DNA of 64,000 nt from Nematostella vectensis (GCF_932526225.1 NC_064034.1:16752887-16816886), one strand, 5' to 3'. Positions 10,886-22,420 are shown, numbered from the stretch's first letter. Made by a program: numbers and translations. The notes: generated from the letters alone by a model not told the origin.

Positions 10886-13800
10886 ATGGCGGAGGACCCT
10901 AAAGATGACTACCTCAAGAAGAAGCTTCACATCAAAGACCGGTTTATCAAGGTAACATAGAGGAGGGTGAGAGGGGGCTAAAGTGCAGGGGAAGCGGAGC
11001 TATGGTATGGATATTGATGTGGTTGTATGGGCGGTTGGTTGCGTTTTGAAAATCCGGGAGTAAATTCGTAACTGCTCAATTCGCCGAGCAGATGTCGGAG
11101 AGTTCAACTGTCCGACATCTGCTCGGCGAATTTAAGCAGTTATTTTGACCAAGAAAATGCACTATGTATGGTGGAACAAACGTGGGAAAGAGATAGCTGT
11201 GGACGAGATAAAAAGCAGTCAGTGACGGATGGAGGCGTTTCTTGGCACGATTCGATGTGAGAACAATACTTTGAATTTGCAGCGAGGAAACAAGAAAAGA
11301 ACGACAGGTTCAACTCTTTTTCGGAAACCATATCAGTGGACGTGAACGAGCGAGTTACTTATAGACATAAAAAATAAATCAGAAATGCTGTGGAAAATTG
11401 ATGATGTAAAGGAAGAGATGGAAGCAAAAAAAACTTGTAGTCCATATTTATAATCTCTATTTTATTTCTATTTGATCTCTATTTAATTCTTATTTAATTG
11501 CTATTGATATTCTGTTTCATTTCTGTTTAACTTTTATTTGATCGCTATTTAATTTTTATTTAATCTCCAGTTAATGTTTATTTAATCTCTATTTAATTTC
11601 TATTTAATCGCCATTAATTTCTATTTAATCTCAATTTAATGTCTATTTAATTTCTATTAATTTCTATTTCAATGCGTCAAAAAGTCAAAAGAAAGAAAAC
11701 AAAATGGATAACGATTTTTTGTGATATTTGGATAAGTCGAGGGATAAGAAAGGGATAAGTTGAGATAGTCAGGTGGTGGTTCTCTGTATTGAGAACCGAA
11801 ATATTATTAGAAAACGCGCCATTTATAGACAAAACAGCGGCATTAGCAGCCAACAGCTATAGGCTATTACGTGCGGCATTAGTAGCCAACAGCTATAGGC
11901 TATTACGTGCGGCATTGTCGCCTGTTTACTTCCGGAGGGGCGACGGAAACCTCAACCGACCAGAGACAAAAAAAAATATAGTGAAATACGTGCTGTTTAA
12001 CAAGCCACCCGCTCTAAATTTTCAGTCTAATCCTCGAAGAAACTTCCAATAGACACACTGCTTTTTACAGTTTTGATATAATTAATTGCGTTCCCTATTA
12101 AAAATCATCGACCGGTCGACAGGATGTAAACTGGTGACAATGCGACTTTAATGTGATTGATTCTCAGAGACTGGAGTGCGAGAACCGTCAGTTAGAAATT
12201 GACAAAACGTCACTCGAACGAAGGCTTCAGCATTTAGAACAGCAACTTTACATCATGCTGAACGGGCCCCAGCATCGCTTGGCCACAGACCCCCAGCATC
12301 GCCAAGTCACAGGCCCCCAGCATCGTCAAGCCACAGGCACCAGTATGAGGCTCATTGACATTAGCCCCGCCGCTTACACCTTCGCTGTCTCAGAGGTAAA
12401 ATAATAACATGTGATACAAGTTATAAAATCAGTTTTTGAACTATACGAGTCTAGAATTAATATTCCTTTGTCTGTTTGTCTTGTAGCAAAACAGCTCCTT
12501 TCTTCCAGAGACCGAAAATCTAGTGACTGCGTTTGACAATGGGCAATTGTTTAATGAAAATCTAGAATCTACGTTGGAGGTAAATTCTACATTTTTTTTA
12601 TTTGTACTTATGTTACACTTGATCAACATGGCGCGCCTTTTATTCATGTTGCTCTATGCTGCTTTATATATCAATGTGGTCCTGACATGCGCGTTAGGGC
12701 CCCTCACTACTACCCACAACTCTTTTCGAAGCGCGCGTAAAACCGAGGTCAGGCGTCAAAATTGTGAACAAGATGGCAAACTTCGTGTTTGTCCTCGGTT
12801 TCACGTGCGCGCCGCAAAGAGCTGTGGGAAAGCTACGATATTCCATATGATTCATGTTTTATTTTTCTTAAATGATTCAATTTTATACGCTTTCTATTTA
12901 CTCTAATGCAACATGACGTAACTATTGTTCATTCTCTAGATCTCTTACCTAAAGGCGCGTCTCAAAAGTTCAGAGGCCGCAAGAGCAGTAGCAGAGAGGT
13001 AAAGCCACAATGTTCTTTAAAATAGATATAAATATTCAACAGTACTTGAGCTTCATACACTACCTCAATATTCATGATCAGGCGCGTACCCAGGATTGGC
13101 TAAGAGGGGTGCGCAGAGACAGGTATCGTAATAAGAAATTACCCGCTTTTTTGTCGTTAATGGGGAGGAGGGGGGCTGTGCGCGCGCACCTTGCGCACCC
13201 CCATGTGTACGCGCCTGAGAGGGACAGTGCTGAAAAACGACTAGTTCCAGCACCACGCGGCTAAACCAGCCTTTTTCTTTTGAAATGGCGGCGTTTTACC
13301 GGCGAACTGTCACATTTCGACGAATGCTAAGAAAACTAGACCAAACCTAAGGCTATAATTTTCTTTATGACTCCCTTATTATCACACAAATCTGTCATCT
13401 TTTGTACAGTATGGTTTTAATGCTGTACAGTTAGTCAAAACAGCGATTGAAGTCAGCCTTTCGTACCTTTACTCGAACGATTCAACACTACGATTGTGTT
13501 TGTTTTCGCCAGAGCACGCGCATGCGCATACGTTATTCAGCACTGTCCCTGAGAGGTATGACAAAACCAATCTTCAAACTCTATACGCCGTAAGACCATC
13601 AACTATTTTTTGTGTGTGCATAGGAAGTGTGAGATCCTTGAAGAGAAGTTGCGCAGTTCAGGAGGCTTTCTGAATAAGACTGGGAGTACATTCCAGTCCA
13701 ATGCTGATCAGATGAGAGTAAGCACAAATGAGGTAACATGACTTGTAGCAGATGAGAGTAAGCACAAATGAGGTAACATGACTTGTAGCTCTCTTAAGTT

Positions 13801-15194
13801 CCTACTGCGCTTACATCCACACCCAAAAAAGCTTTTATTCTAGCATACAAAAAATTTAGTCAAGTTCCAACAGAATATCGAGCCTAGTTTTCATCAATAG
13901 GCGTAAAAAATATTGTACCAAGAAAGGTTGAAAGCATGCTGCTTTGGTTTTGGATATCTTTTTAGAAGGAATTTTGTCAGTAGGCAAGTAGTAGTAGTAG
14001 TAGTAGTAGTGTAGTGTTTCAATTAAAAAAATAATCTTCATTGAAAGCTGTTAAAACTAAATTTCAATTCTCAAAAAGCAGTTTTTCTTAATGATGTAAG
14101 CAATGTCAGCAATTTTATTTCTATAGCAAAGCTATTCCCTAAAGCTATGTAAAACTATGAAAATTATTTTGGTGCATTATTCTTGGCGGTGGACTGCTCA
14201 AAGTTCAAATGAATTCTCCCTTAAATTAATTGATTCCTTATATAACAGCACACTCTCTCGTTTTTATTCTTTCAAAAGTGTCAGCTAGATCGCTATGCCA
14301 CGGCTGCAAAGCCTGTCGGTATTGCCATGCCGCTGTGCCGTCCTCAAACTGCAGTCACGTGCTCACGTGGCAGTCAGGGACCTGGGGCCGAATGCGTTCG
14401 CCACACTGATAGGCCGTTAGAAGAGCGTTTGGACGGTCTTCTGAGTGTAAGTTTACGAAAGCATTCATACATACGCTCATGTGACTACGAAACAACGAAA
14501 AGGATATCCAACCAGATGACAGGGAATCATCGTCTCTCGCCTCTGTTCTATGAAAGAGCTTATTCCTATCCATGCGCGTGGCGCGTACACAGGGGGTGCG
14601 CAGGGTGAGCCCACTCGACTACCATCTTAAAGCCGCATTGTCACCAGTTTACTTCCGGTCTATTACGTAAAAATATCCGATGATTTTAAACGGAAAACGC
14701 GAAAAATATTTCAAAATATAGAAAGCAGTGTGTCTATTGGAAGTTTCTTTGAGGATGTGATCGATAATTTAGAGCGGATGGCCTGTTAAATATATCGGAT
14801 TCTAATAGATTTTTTTTAACGGTCGGACCTCTGGAAGTAAACTGGTGACAATGCGGCTTTAAACGGCCGCTCTCATCCAGTGGCGAGAGTGGTAGAGTGA
14901 TGCTTAGCCAGTCACAATTTGGGACCACCTCGTTTTCTCCACACACACACAAACAAAGGTTGGTAAACCAAGTACTCAGTCGACTGAAACTTTTAATTTT
15001 TATTTCTAATTTTATATTTATTTTAACTTTGTATCTCTTATAATATTCTCTTTGGCCTGAGCTTTTCAATTAACGATGAAAAACTTGCTGAGATTGTCTT
15101 ACCTCCCCAGCTGATTGTTGGTCTTGACGACAAAATATCCGGCCTTACAAGGAGACTGGACCAAGCCTCTCTTGACGTCAGACGAGACGAGTGA
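10886..15194 (+). CDS. Unrecognised small coiled-coil protein
   Basis: I do not recognise this gene. Exons 10886-10951, 12168-12395, 12487-12579, 12940-12998, 13624-13732, 14285-14446 and 15111-15194 join in phase to 801 nt (266 aa). It starts MAEDPKDDYLKKKLHIKDRF and continues as charged heptad-like helix (RLECENRQLEIDKTSLERRL), then a tiny three-fold PQHR repeat in exon 2, more helix (ISYLKARLKSSEAARAVAER, EILEEKLRSS), a loop, and a helical C-terminus ending SLDVRRDE. Coiled coil and absence of membrane segments or signal peptide suggest a cytoskeletal or centrosomal role, but that is a guess. Exon 5 can end at 13717 or 13732, both in frame, and a perfect 40-bp duplication covers this donor. 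A polyadenylation signal follows at 15322. Confidence 0.65.
11069..11142. repeat. Near-perfect hairpin in intron 1 of the coiled-coil gene
   Basis: Arms of about 31 nt, 11069-11099 and 11111-11142, are reverse complements with about one unpaired base around an 11-nt loop. The arm core is TTCGCCGAGCAGATGTCGGA. It would fold as a long stable stem in RNA or cruciform in DNA. There are no clear target duplications, so it may be a minimal transposon relic or a hairpin RNA source. Confidence 0.85.
11450..11680. repeat. Degenerate TCTATTTAATT minisatellite
   Basis: An AT-rich degenerate array with a unit of about 11-15 bp, variants of TCTATTTAATTTC, inside intron 1 of the coiled-coil gene. No function is seen. 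Confidence 0.75.
11839..11910. repeat. Two 36-bp tandem copies abutting a MITE
   Basis: Two near-identical 36-bp units (11839-11874 and 11875-11910) contain GCCAACAGCTATAGGCTATT and ACGTGC. The GGCATT at the start of each is also the first recognisable sequence of the MITE that follows at 11911, so the duplication probably used the MITE end. Confidence 0.8.
11911..12147. mobile_element. TTAA MITE, copy 2 (family A), decayed
   Basis: It shares the ACTTCCGG end, the GGAAACCTCAACCG block and the CTGGTGACAATGCG right end with the other family A copies. The right TTAA is at 12148-12151, while the left TTAA is lost. Its right end lies about 20 bases upstream of the exon 2 acceptor of the coiled-coil gene, so MITE sequence forms part of the branch-point region. 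Confidence 0.8.
13078..13218. mobile_element. Short TIR element of 141 bp
   Basis: Perfect 12-bp inverted ends TCAGGCGCGTAC and GTACGCGCCTGA enclose a GC-rich interior. No target duplication is evident. It lies in intron 4 of the coiled-coil gene. A similar GCGCGTAC-AGGGGGTGCGCAGG fragment occurs near 14581-14606. Confidence 0.6.
13709..13788 (+). repeat. Perfect 40-bp tandem duplication across an exon 5 donor
   Basis: 13709-13748 and 13749-13788 are identical. The unit includes the last bases of exon 5, two possible donors (AGA|GTAAGC and GAG|GTAACA), and at the junction ACTTGTAG|CAG, a possible acceptor. Perfect identity implies a recent event. It creates a miniature exon-intron-exon layout of the kind proposed for intron birth by tandem duplication. 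Confidence 0.9.
13987..14010. repeat. (TAG)n microsatellite
   Basis: About seven consecutive AGT/TAG triplets in intron 5 of the coiled-coil gene. Confidence 0.95.
14631..14858. mobile_element. TTAA MITE, copy 3 (family A), inverted
   Basis: Both ends are intact (AGCCGCATTGTCACCAG and its complement) and it is flanked by TTAA at 14627-14630 and 14859-14862. It is internally in the opposite orientation to the copies at 3127 and 57713. It lies in intron 6 of the coiled-coil gene and explains an open frame on the minus strand here. Confidence 0.9.
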
Positions 15195-15321
15195 AGGACG
15201 TTCTGCCGGTGGTGGTGGTGGAAAGCGCGGAGAAACTATTAGAAACATTTACTTTTGGCGACTGGATATATAATTCACCAGTTAGATGTGTACAAAAACC
15301 TGCCAATATAACTTGTCCTTG

Positions 15322-15327
15322 AATAAA
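15322..15327 (+). terminator. Polyadenylation signal of the coiled-coil gene
   Basis: AATAAA about 130 nt after the stop codon at 15192-15194, a typical distance. Confidence 0.6.
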
Positions 15328-15447
15328 GAGATTTTTACTGTGAAGTATCATATATTAAATACGCTAAGGGAAAAGTGATAACAGCCCCAGATTCAATCCC
15401 AACCCTAACCACACTATCTACTATATTCTTATCCGAAAGAGAACAAT

Positions 15448-15548
15448 ACACCAAAAACTGGTATTCGACCTTGCCAAATTTTCGTCTTTTATAAGATATC
15501 TTCAGGGCAGACGAAAATTTGGCAGAGTCGAATTCCAGTTTTTGGTGT
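15448..15548. repeat. Fold-back repeat with 40-bp arms (family C)
   Basis: Arms 15448-15487 and 15509-15548 are near-perfect complements beginning ACACCAAAAACTGG and containing CCAAATTTTCGTCT. The 21-nt loop contains ATCTTCAGGGC. The same arm sequence forms the larger hairpins at 28644-28819 and 28871-29082. Confidence 0.85.
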
Positions 15549-15874
15549 TCTTCTGGTTCAGGAACAAGACTTATCCGAAAGAGGGTACCTCATTTGGTAT
15601 CAAAGACGGAAAGGGAAGCTCTAATTCAAACAGTTTTCTACTTTCAAATGCGCCATTTTGAAGTCTAACATAGAAACTCAAAATGTATTTTATTTATTTT
15701 TCGCAGCCGAAAGCACCACTCCGAAATGCTATTGATTTTCCTCGCGTTTAAATTGAAACAAAATTACTATTAAGGCCACACATTATCTTTGTGCGCGGCG
15801 ATAAAGCAAATATTCCTTATTATTAACGATTTTCCTGGCCATCTTTGGTACTGCTGTGAAGTAAAACCCCTTAA

Positions 15875-16854
15875 GGGTGTACTGACATTAGTGTTGCTCA
15901 GTAACGACGTTGCTACGCTGGTGGCGTTGAGCGCGCGCGTAAACATAACAGGGTATTCGTCATTCACAAGCTTTCTTGAAATAAAAGAAACAAAAATATG
16001 CACTCTAATTTCACAAAAATGGACTTTAAGTTGAAATCAACCTTACCTTATTTCCTATGTTTGTAAAAACAAACAAACATTTAGCGAATATTTTTAAGGC
16101 AATGTTTTTAAAGCCCGAGTTTTCAATTTCCACTATATCTGCGCGCGCTGCAAACACAGGTTGCAGACGCTCGCGCACGCATTGAAAAGTAACGCGCGCT
16201 ACGAATTTATAAAATACTATTTCAGTTTTGATCATGATATGACGGATATCGTTCCTTAGAAGTGTAAATACCACGAAACACTATTGGAATTTGTTTTTAA
16301 ACTTCATTTCAATTTCATTATCAGATCATCTGAGATATCAGCGTGTTTGAGCAGGCCGTCTGTGCATGCGCGGGTTTTGTTTTACTTCCGGTTCTGCCTT
16401 TTCTAAAGAAAAGTTTTTATTGTCGCCAAATTATTTCAAAACGCAAAATTTTTTTTATTATTTCTTATTGTTGAAATCTCCTTAATATAGCCAAGCATGG
16501 ATTTAGCGTTAATCTAACAGAAACGGAAATTATTTCAAATAATCTGGATTTCAGGATCTTTGAAAAATCGTAAAAAATTAATTCCTAAATCATTTCTAAA
16601 ACGCATGCTTGGCTTAATGCGCCCATCTCTCAAGATTCATAAAACGTATTCAATAATTATTTTCGAGCAAGTTTACTTGAAATATTTGCTTTTTTCTGTA
16701 TCTATGACGTCACACGATGACGTAACGGGATAACATAATCAAAAAAGTCAGCACACTTTTGGTGGTCAACTTAGCAAATATCAGACCCTCATTACTTTCT
16801 ACAAGGATTCTATGCTATATCTAATTTTCCTTAGCAACAGATGTCAGTACACCC
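15875..16854. mobile_element. TTAA transposon derivative of 980 bp
   Basis: Inverted ends GGGTGTACTGACAT and ATGTCAGTACACCC, extended imperfectly by a TGTTGCT block, are flanked by TTAA at 15871-15874 and 16855-16858. There is no transposase frame, so it is non-autonomous. The TTAA target and G-rich tip suggest a piggyBac-like family (inference). Confidence 0.85.
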
Positions 16855-16858
16855 TTAA

Positions 16859-17507
16859 GGTAATTCCCTTGAAATAGTTCTACAACCCAGAATTTTTTAA
16901 AACTTGGCAGAAACAATATTGAAGTTAAGGGCTTTCAAAAAATGTAATGAAAAATGGGGGTACCGACCTCTTTTTCACAACAGAGGGGAGTAGAGTTACC
17001 GCGTTTTTACTGATCGCGCAAGGAAAAATCCCAACTCTTAGTTTTCAAAACGAGTGCCTATAGTCTTTAGAAAATTAAGTTCTGTTTGTTGAGCTGCCAA
17101 AATCCGATCTCCTAAACAATAACCCGTAGTAGCTAATGTTCAAAACAAATCACATTTTAAGAGATCGCACTAAAAGACATTGTTTTCGCCACTATTCATA
17201 CGGTAAAAAGCGCCATTTTGAAGTATTTTTACGGCTTTTACGAGAAATAACAAAAATTCTACAACCCAACTTTTTTTCTTCTTTCAGTATATCATTTTTC
17301 AGTATATATTTAACTATTTGAGCAAATAAAAAATGGGGGTAACCGACTTCGTTTTTCTGTCTAAGCGATTTTAAACAACGCGCGCCTTTTGCTGTGTTTT
17401 CTTGTACAACTGTGGCGCGCGCGCTCACTTAATACCGGAAAATTCAAACAAACAGCGCGTGCCACTATGCGCAGATGGGGTGCGCAGTGCAATTCAAGGG
17501 AATTACC
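16859..17507. mobile_element. Second TTAA-type element of 649 bp, abutting the first
   Basis: Inverted ends GGTAATTCCCTTGAA and TTCAAGGGAATTACC. The left flank is TTAA (16855-16858, shared with the neighbouring element) and the right flank is TTGA (17508-17511), one change from TTAA. Its end sequence differs from the neighbour, so it is a different family. No coding capacity is seen. Confidence 0.75.
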
Positions 17508-17676
17508 TTGAAAAAACGTCTAATTTCCTAAAAATGTGTTTTGCACGGGGTTTCTGTGGTGGCTCATATTTGGTCAGCGGGTTTTGTGATTGCACTATTA
17601 CTTCACTACTACTTTATTTCGACAAGAAGACAAGTTGTTTTGTAGTAGTTTTTGAAAAGACAACTCTTACACAAAA

Positions 17677-20600
17677 ATGCCTCTTCCAGCGGCGCTCCAG
17701 GCACGATTGATGAAGAGAGGGATTGTTCCTAAAGGTACAGTTCGTGTAGCCAGGATCTACAATGATTGTTTCCTTGTAGCCGACGTCATGAGTATAGATA
17801 CTTTTTTAGTGTGATCAGTGCTACACAAGTCAGATCGTCAACGAGCTCTGGAGTTTTTCAGCGTTTACTATAACCACCATATATTAACTCTGCTACAAGA
17901 CAGTTTTTTATGCAATTACTTACGGGGTATCCGTCATCAACCATCGTCGATAAAATAGCTAAATAATTGTAGTACTCCTTTCTATGTTTAAGTATAGTAC
18001 TTAAGGTTTATACCCAAAACAACAGCATGAGACAAACGATTCTTTTGAAAGACAAAGCACATGCATTGGAAATTCAGCACAAGTTAAACAAAGCTGTATA
18101 AATGCATGAAGTCGTACACCATACCCCTGTGATTGGTTCATTTTGATCCGCAAACAAGTCAAGCTCGAAGGCATTTTCACTGTAAATATGCAGTAGATAA
18201 CACAGTAAAACAGCTAAAGAAAAGCAAAGTTTTCTAGAAACTTATTGTTACAATATTATTCATTTTAATAACTTTTATAGGTGAATCAAGTAAAGAAGAA
18301 AAGACAGATTCTTCTGGCCAGTGTAAAGGATGCCCTAATACTACCAATCCATATCATGAGTGCTCTGAGTACTGCCATAAGAGATACGGGCGTGGTGCTG
18401 TTGACCATACTCAAGCACCACACATCAAGGTACAATAAAACCTTACTTACAGTACCAAGGTTATAATACTTGAAAAAAGGTTGTAGTTTTTTTAACACAT
18501 TCTCTAAAGGCACTACTCAACTACTGCTGACGAAGCATCTTAGCAAGATCTGATATATGATCTGACCTAGATTTTTTGTTATGAACATAAGCATACAAGA
18601 TATCCAAGTACAACTTTGCATGACCTTGTGTTATCAGACATTGTCTGATATTGTTAACTACAAAACAGATGGTTCCCTCTGAAATGACAAGATCTTCCGT
18701 AAATTTATGTGTCTTTCTAGATTTACTGATTTACCATGGAATCAATCTTTATAATCTTGCATCTTCCTACAAATGATTATCCAGGGAAAAATTTATATAA
18801 TTTTCTGGCGTTTTCTCATATTTTTGCACTGTGCTGTATCACCTATTAGCATGCAAGAATCGTACAGTAGTTTTAATTGACAAAAACATCATAACTTAGT
18901 GGATAACAAATAATAAATCACTTTCTTTGACTTTACCAGGACTATAGTCACGTTCCGCTTCCTCCAAACTGGTATTTTATTCCAGATCCTGCAGGGTAAG
19001 ATGCTTTCATTTAAAGGAATCAACACCCTAACCATGATATTGAATAAAAGGCATTTGGCAAATTCTGGTGACCAAAGTACACTATGTAATCTTGTGCACT
19101 TGAATGTTAAAACACCCTTAAAAGTTAAAAGTTTAAGTGTAATTCATGTTTTAAGTAAGTTAGCCATTGAGTTAGTTGGTCAACTTCAAGATGTAACTAG
19201 AAGAATTCAATCATGTGCCGTGGCGCATCAAGGTGTTTGTATGCCATTCTGATTGGCTGAATATTTATCAGACATCAGCACTGTCAAAGTTGAAAAATGT
19301 AAATTATTCTGGTCTTTTAAACTACTTTTTGAGCTTACGAAAGCAACAACTACAATTCATTCTAGTTTCAGGATTTAGAACATATCATTTTTGTTTCAAA
19401 CAATTAATATTGGCTATAAAAACGATAAAATGATAAGTATTGTAATGATACATAACATATATTATGATGTGGTGCCATTGTGCTTCTAGAGGTTTTGATG
19501 TTTAATAATAAAAATCTATATTTTATAGGGGACGGCACTATTATTGGAACACAAGTACAAATCAGGTCTCATGGCTGCACCCTATGGGTAGGTTATACAT
19601 GTGTTGCTAAAAACAATGGATAGAAGAGAGGAATTTTATTGACCTCTTAGAATGTTAACTATTTTCACTTCAATAGGGGACTTGAACTCAGAGATCATTT
19701 GGGGGGCAAATTCAAACCAAAATAAACACAGAATTGACTGTGCCCATGTCACCAAAGAAAAATTTTAAAAATGTTCAAATAAAATTAAACCCTTTCTGAA
19801 AAAAATCTGGCTTTATTCCAAAGTGCTAAAGAAATAGCTTTCTGTTCTTGTTATTTTGCCTCTAAGAGCCTAAGCGCATGTGAGTTTGCCACCATAAAGA
19901 ATGTCATGTGATATCTTAGCAGGGCTTCTGGAATTACGCTGAAAAAAACTCAAAATTACGCGGGATTCTTTGCTAAATTACATGCAAAATCAATCATTAC
20001 GCGCTAAATTACGCTGGATTTGGCAATACATTTTTCTTTAAAAATCCAAATTTTGCAGGATTCTTTACTGAATTACGCGCTAAATTACACGAAATATCAA
20101 TTGTTACGCCCAAACTACATTTTGTACCGAAGGAAAGCAGGAAATAACATGAAAAGGTTAATTTTTTGCGTGAAAATATCTTAGGCAAGTTTTCATTGGC
20201 TCCTAGCCACCAGCCAATTAAAAAAGGCATTTTATTATTAGTCCTAGGTCTTCGCGGTTTAGCAAAGAATGCCTGTAGTCATTTTATTTGTTTTCGAAAT
20301 TCATTTCGAAATATCGCACTCTTACGAAGAATATCTCTCTTTTTTACGAGAAATAGAGGTAAGAACACTAAAGGAACACATCAGCTGTGGAATTGTTATG
20401 TTTTGTCTTTCAAAATTTAGCCAAATAAAGCGGGATTACGCGGAAATTTGTGGATTACGTGGAAAAAGCCAAATAACGCGCTTCCGCACAAGTGCGTAAT
20501 TCCAGAAGCCCTGTCTTAGTGCAAGTCCCCTTTAGTCAGTGGTTTACACTGGTTTTAACAGAGGACAATTTAATAATGCACCCTTCCATTTTTCAATTTC

Positions 20601-22420
20601 TGCTTGCAGCAACATTATATTATACTATAACTATATTGTAAAGGAACTTACTGGAAGTAAATACCCTTAAAAATGAGCAAGGAGTTTTAGTAAAATAAAA
20701 TTGACAGTGGTTTGTGTGATTTGTTTTGCTATAGATCCAGCTGCAGAGATCACGCTACCTGCATCAGTACTCAACAAAACCAACAGTAAGGATACTGATA
20801 AATATGTACTTAATTTGTCTTCTGCTTGCATGTGTTTCTGTTCAAGCTGGGAGAAGTCAAATATTTCTTTATTTCTGTGTGGATTTTTAAAGCATTATTT
20901 TGAATCAATAAAATGCTTTTCTTTTCCAGATGATATCGCACCAAACAGAGAGATTCCGACCCCTTTATCAAGCCAAGACTCCGGTGGACTCAGCATAGGA
21001 AGACATCCAAGCCTAATGAAGGTCTGTGAATCTTTTTTAAAGTTTCCATGGCCTGGGCAATAGATTCCTTGTAACAGATGTCCAATATCTAATTTGCATA
21101 TAAAAAGGACAGTGTTTTAGCCTTTGGTAATTCCAATTCCTTGTTTTTGTCACTTGAACTTGTGTTTCCTTGCAAATTGACCTCTCTCCCCCATTGATAC
21201 ACCCATAGCCCAAGCAGTTTCCCTAAATTTAACCTTTCTTTGCCACCTCAGGGAAGTCAGAAAAGACAAGAAGCCGCTGTCAAACGAAAACTAAGTGATC
21301 GAGGTGAGGTTGAGATTTGGGGGGAGGCGAAAGGTAAAATTATCTTGCCTTTTTAGACATTTGCCATATGTATCTAGGCAATGTGGGATTTTGAACCCTC
21401 CCCTAAGAGAAGGTTGACTTATACTATTTGTGTGTTTACCATATGTCATGCCAGATATACTGGGCAGGTACATTAGATAGTTATGTGTGATGTGACAATA
21501 TTGAATAGTAATTTGTTAGCCCTATGGATTGATTCAAATTGCTCTCTTATCTTTGTACTGTTACTTTATTATAAACAATGGTGTTATCTCTTTCTGAAGG
21601 AAATCTAAGCTCTGGAGTTTTTTTTAGCCAATACTGTGGGTGCATTCATACAATCACTTACACATACTGCATTGCTACTTTGATTTTTATCACCAATAGA
21701 ACAAAAACTAGAAAGCAAACGTGGTAAATCAGATGCTGTGGACCCCATGGATCCGTCTTCTTACTCAGATGCCCCAAGGTATTTCTAAATGGCATATGTA
21801 ACCAGATACTGAAGATAACGCTTTGTGGTTATCAAGGCATTTCTGTTTACAGGGTTGACGGAAATCAAATGCTAATGTTTGGAAACAATTTTTTATTTGA
21901 TGTTGCTTCCATAGACAATTGGAGTATGATGTTTACATGATGTTGTTTCCAGTGGTGACTGGTGATAAATGTTTACTTGTTGTTCTTTCCATGAGTGACA
22001 AGAGGTTGATGTCTGTGTGTGGTAGTTTCCAGTGGTGACTGGTGAAAATTGTTTACTTGTTGTTCTTTCCATGAATTACAAGAGGTTGATGTTTGTGTGT
22101 GGTCGTTTCCAGTGGTGACGGGTGACAAATGTTTACTTGTTGCTCATTTCGTGTGTGACAAGAGGTTGATGTTTGTGTGTGGTTGTTTCCAAGGGTGACT
22201 GTTGACAATTCTTTACCTTTTGCTCTTTCCATGAGTGACAAGAGGTTGATGTTTGTGTGTGTTCGTTTCCAGGGGTGACTGGAGTTCTGGCCTGCACCAA
22301 AAGGGTGACGCAAAGACAGGAGTTGATGTGACCGCAAATGGGCCGTTGTTCCAGCAGCGGCCGTACCCCAGCCCTGGGGCAATCCTACGTGCAAACAAAC
22401 AGATGCAAGCAGCAGAATAG
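17677..22420 (+). CDS. PQBP1: Polyglutamine-binding protein 1 (PQBP1) orthologue
   Basis: PQBP1 is a nuclear WW-domain protein that links transcription and splicing by binding proline-rich proteins and the U5 snRNP 15-kDa protein. Exons 17677-17734, 18281-18429, 18940-18995, 19529-19587, 20735-20785, 20930-21021, 21252-21303, 21700-21778 and 22273-22420 join to 744 nt (247 aa). The start [16 protein letters not shown] is diagnostic. Exon 2 adds a cysteine motif CKGCP...[13 protein letters not shown]. The WW domain spans exons 3-4 ([20 protein letters not shown] through [12 protein letters not shown]). The C-terminus has [20 protein letters not shown] and [19 protein letters not shown], the U5-15kD-binding signature. 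The disordered middle is short, without the DR-rich repeats of vertebrates. Intron 8 has an 80-bp array of copied acceptor sites; intron 4 has a transposon. Confidence 0.95.
19920..20513. mobile_element. TIR element of 594 bp in PQBP1 intron 4
   Basis: Inverted ends CAGGGCTTCTGGAATTACGC and GCGTAATTCCAGAAGCCCTG are flanked by direct repeats TCTTAG (19914-19919 and 20514-20519). The CAGGG tip resembles hAT elements, although the visible duplication is 6 rather than 8 bp. The interior repeats ATTACGC-type words and has no transposase frame. Confidence 0.8.
21933..22272 (+). repeat. 80-bp array copying the PQBP1 exon 9 acceptor
   Basis: AG dinucleotides following GTTTCC occur at 21952, 22032, 22112 and 22192 and at the true acceptor 22272, exactly 80 bp apart. 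Each is followed by GGTGACTGG-like bases matching the start of exon 9; the copy at 22192 reads CAAGGG and is weaker. Older diverged copies extend left to about 21852. Use of a decoy would put an in-frame TGA soon after the junction. Confidence 0.92.

Larger units (their letters stand above)
15195..17676. other. Intergenic region packed with inverted-repeat elements
   Basis: No gene is supported. It holds a fold-back repeat at 15448-15548 and two adjoining TTAA elements at 15875-16854 and 16859-17507, which together occupy most of the interval. Several short stretches are rich in GCGCGC. The promoter of PQBP1 must lie near the right end, but no motif stands out. Confidence 0.6.
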
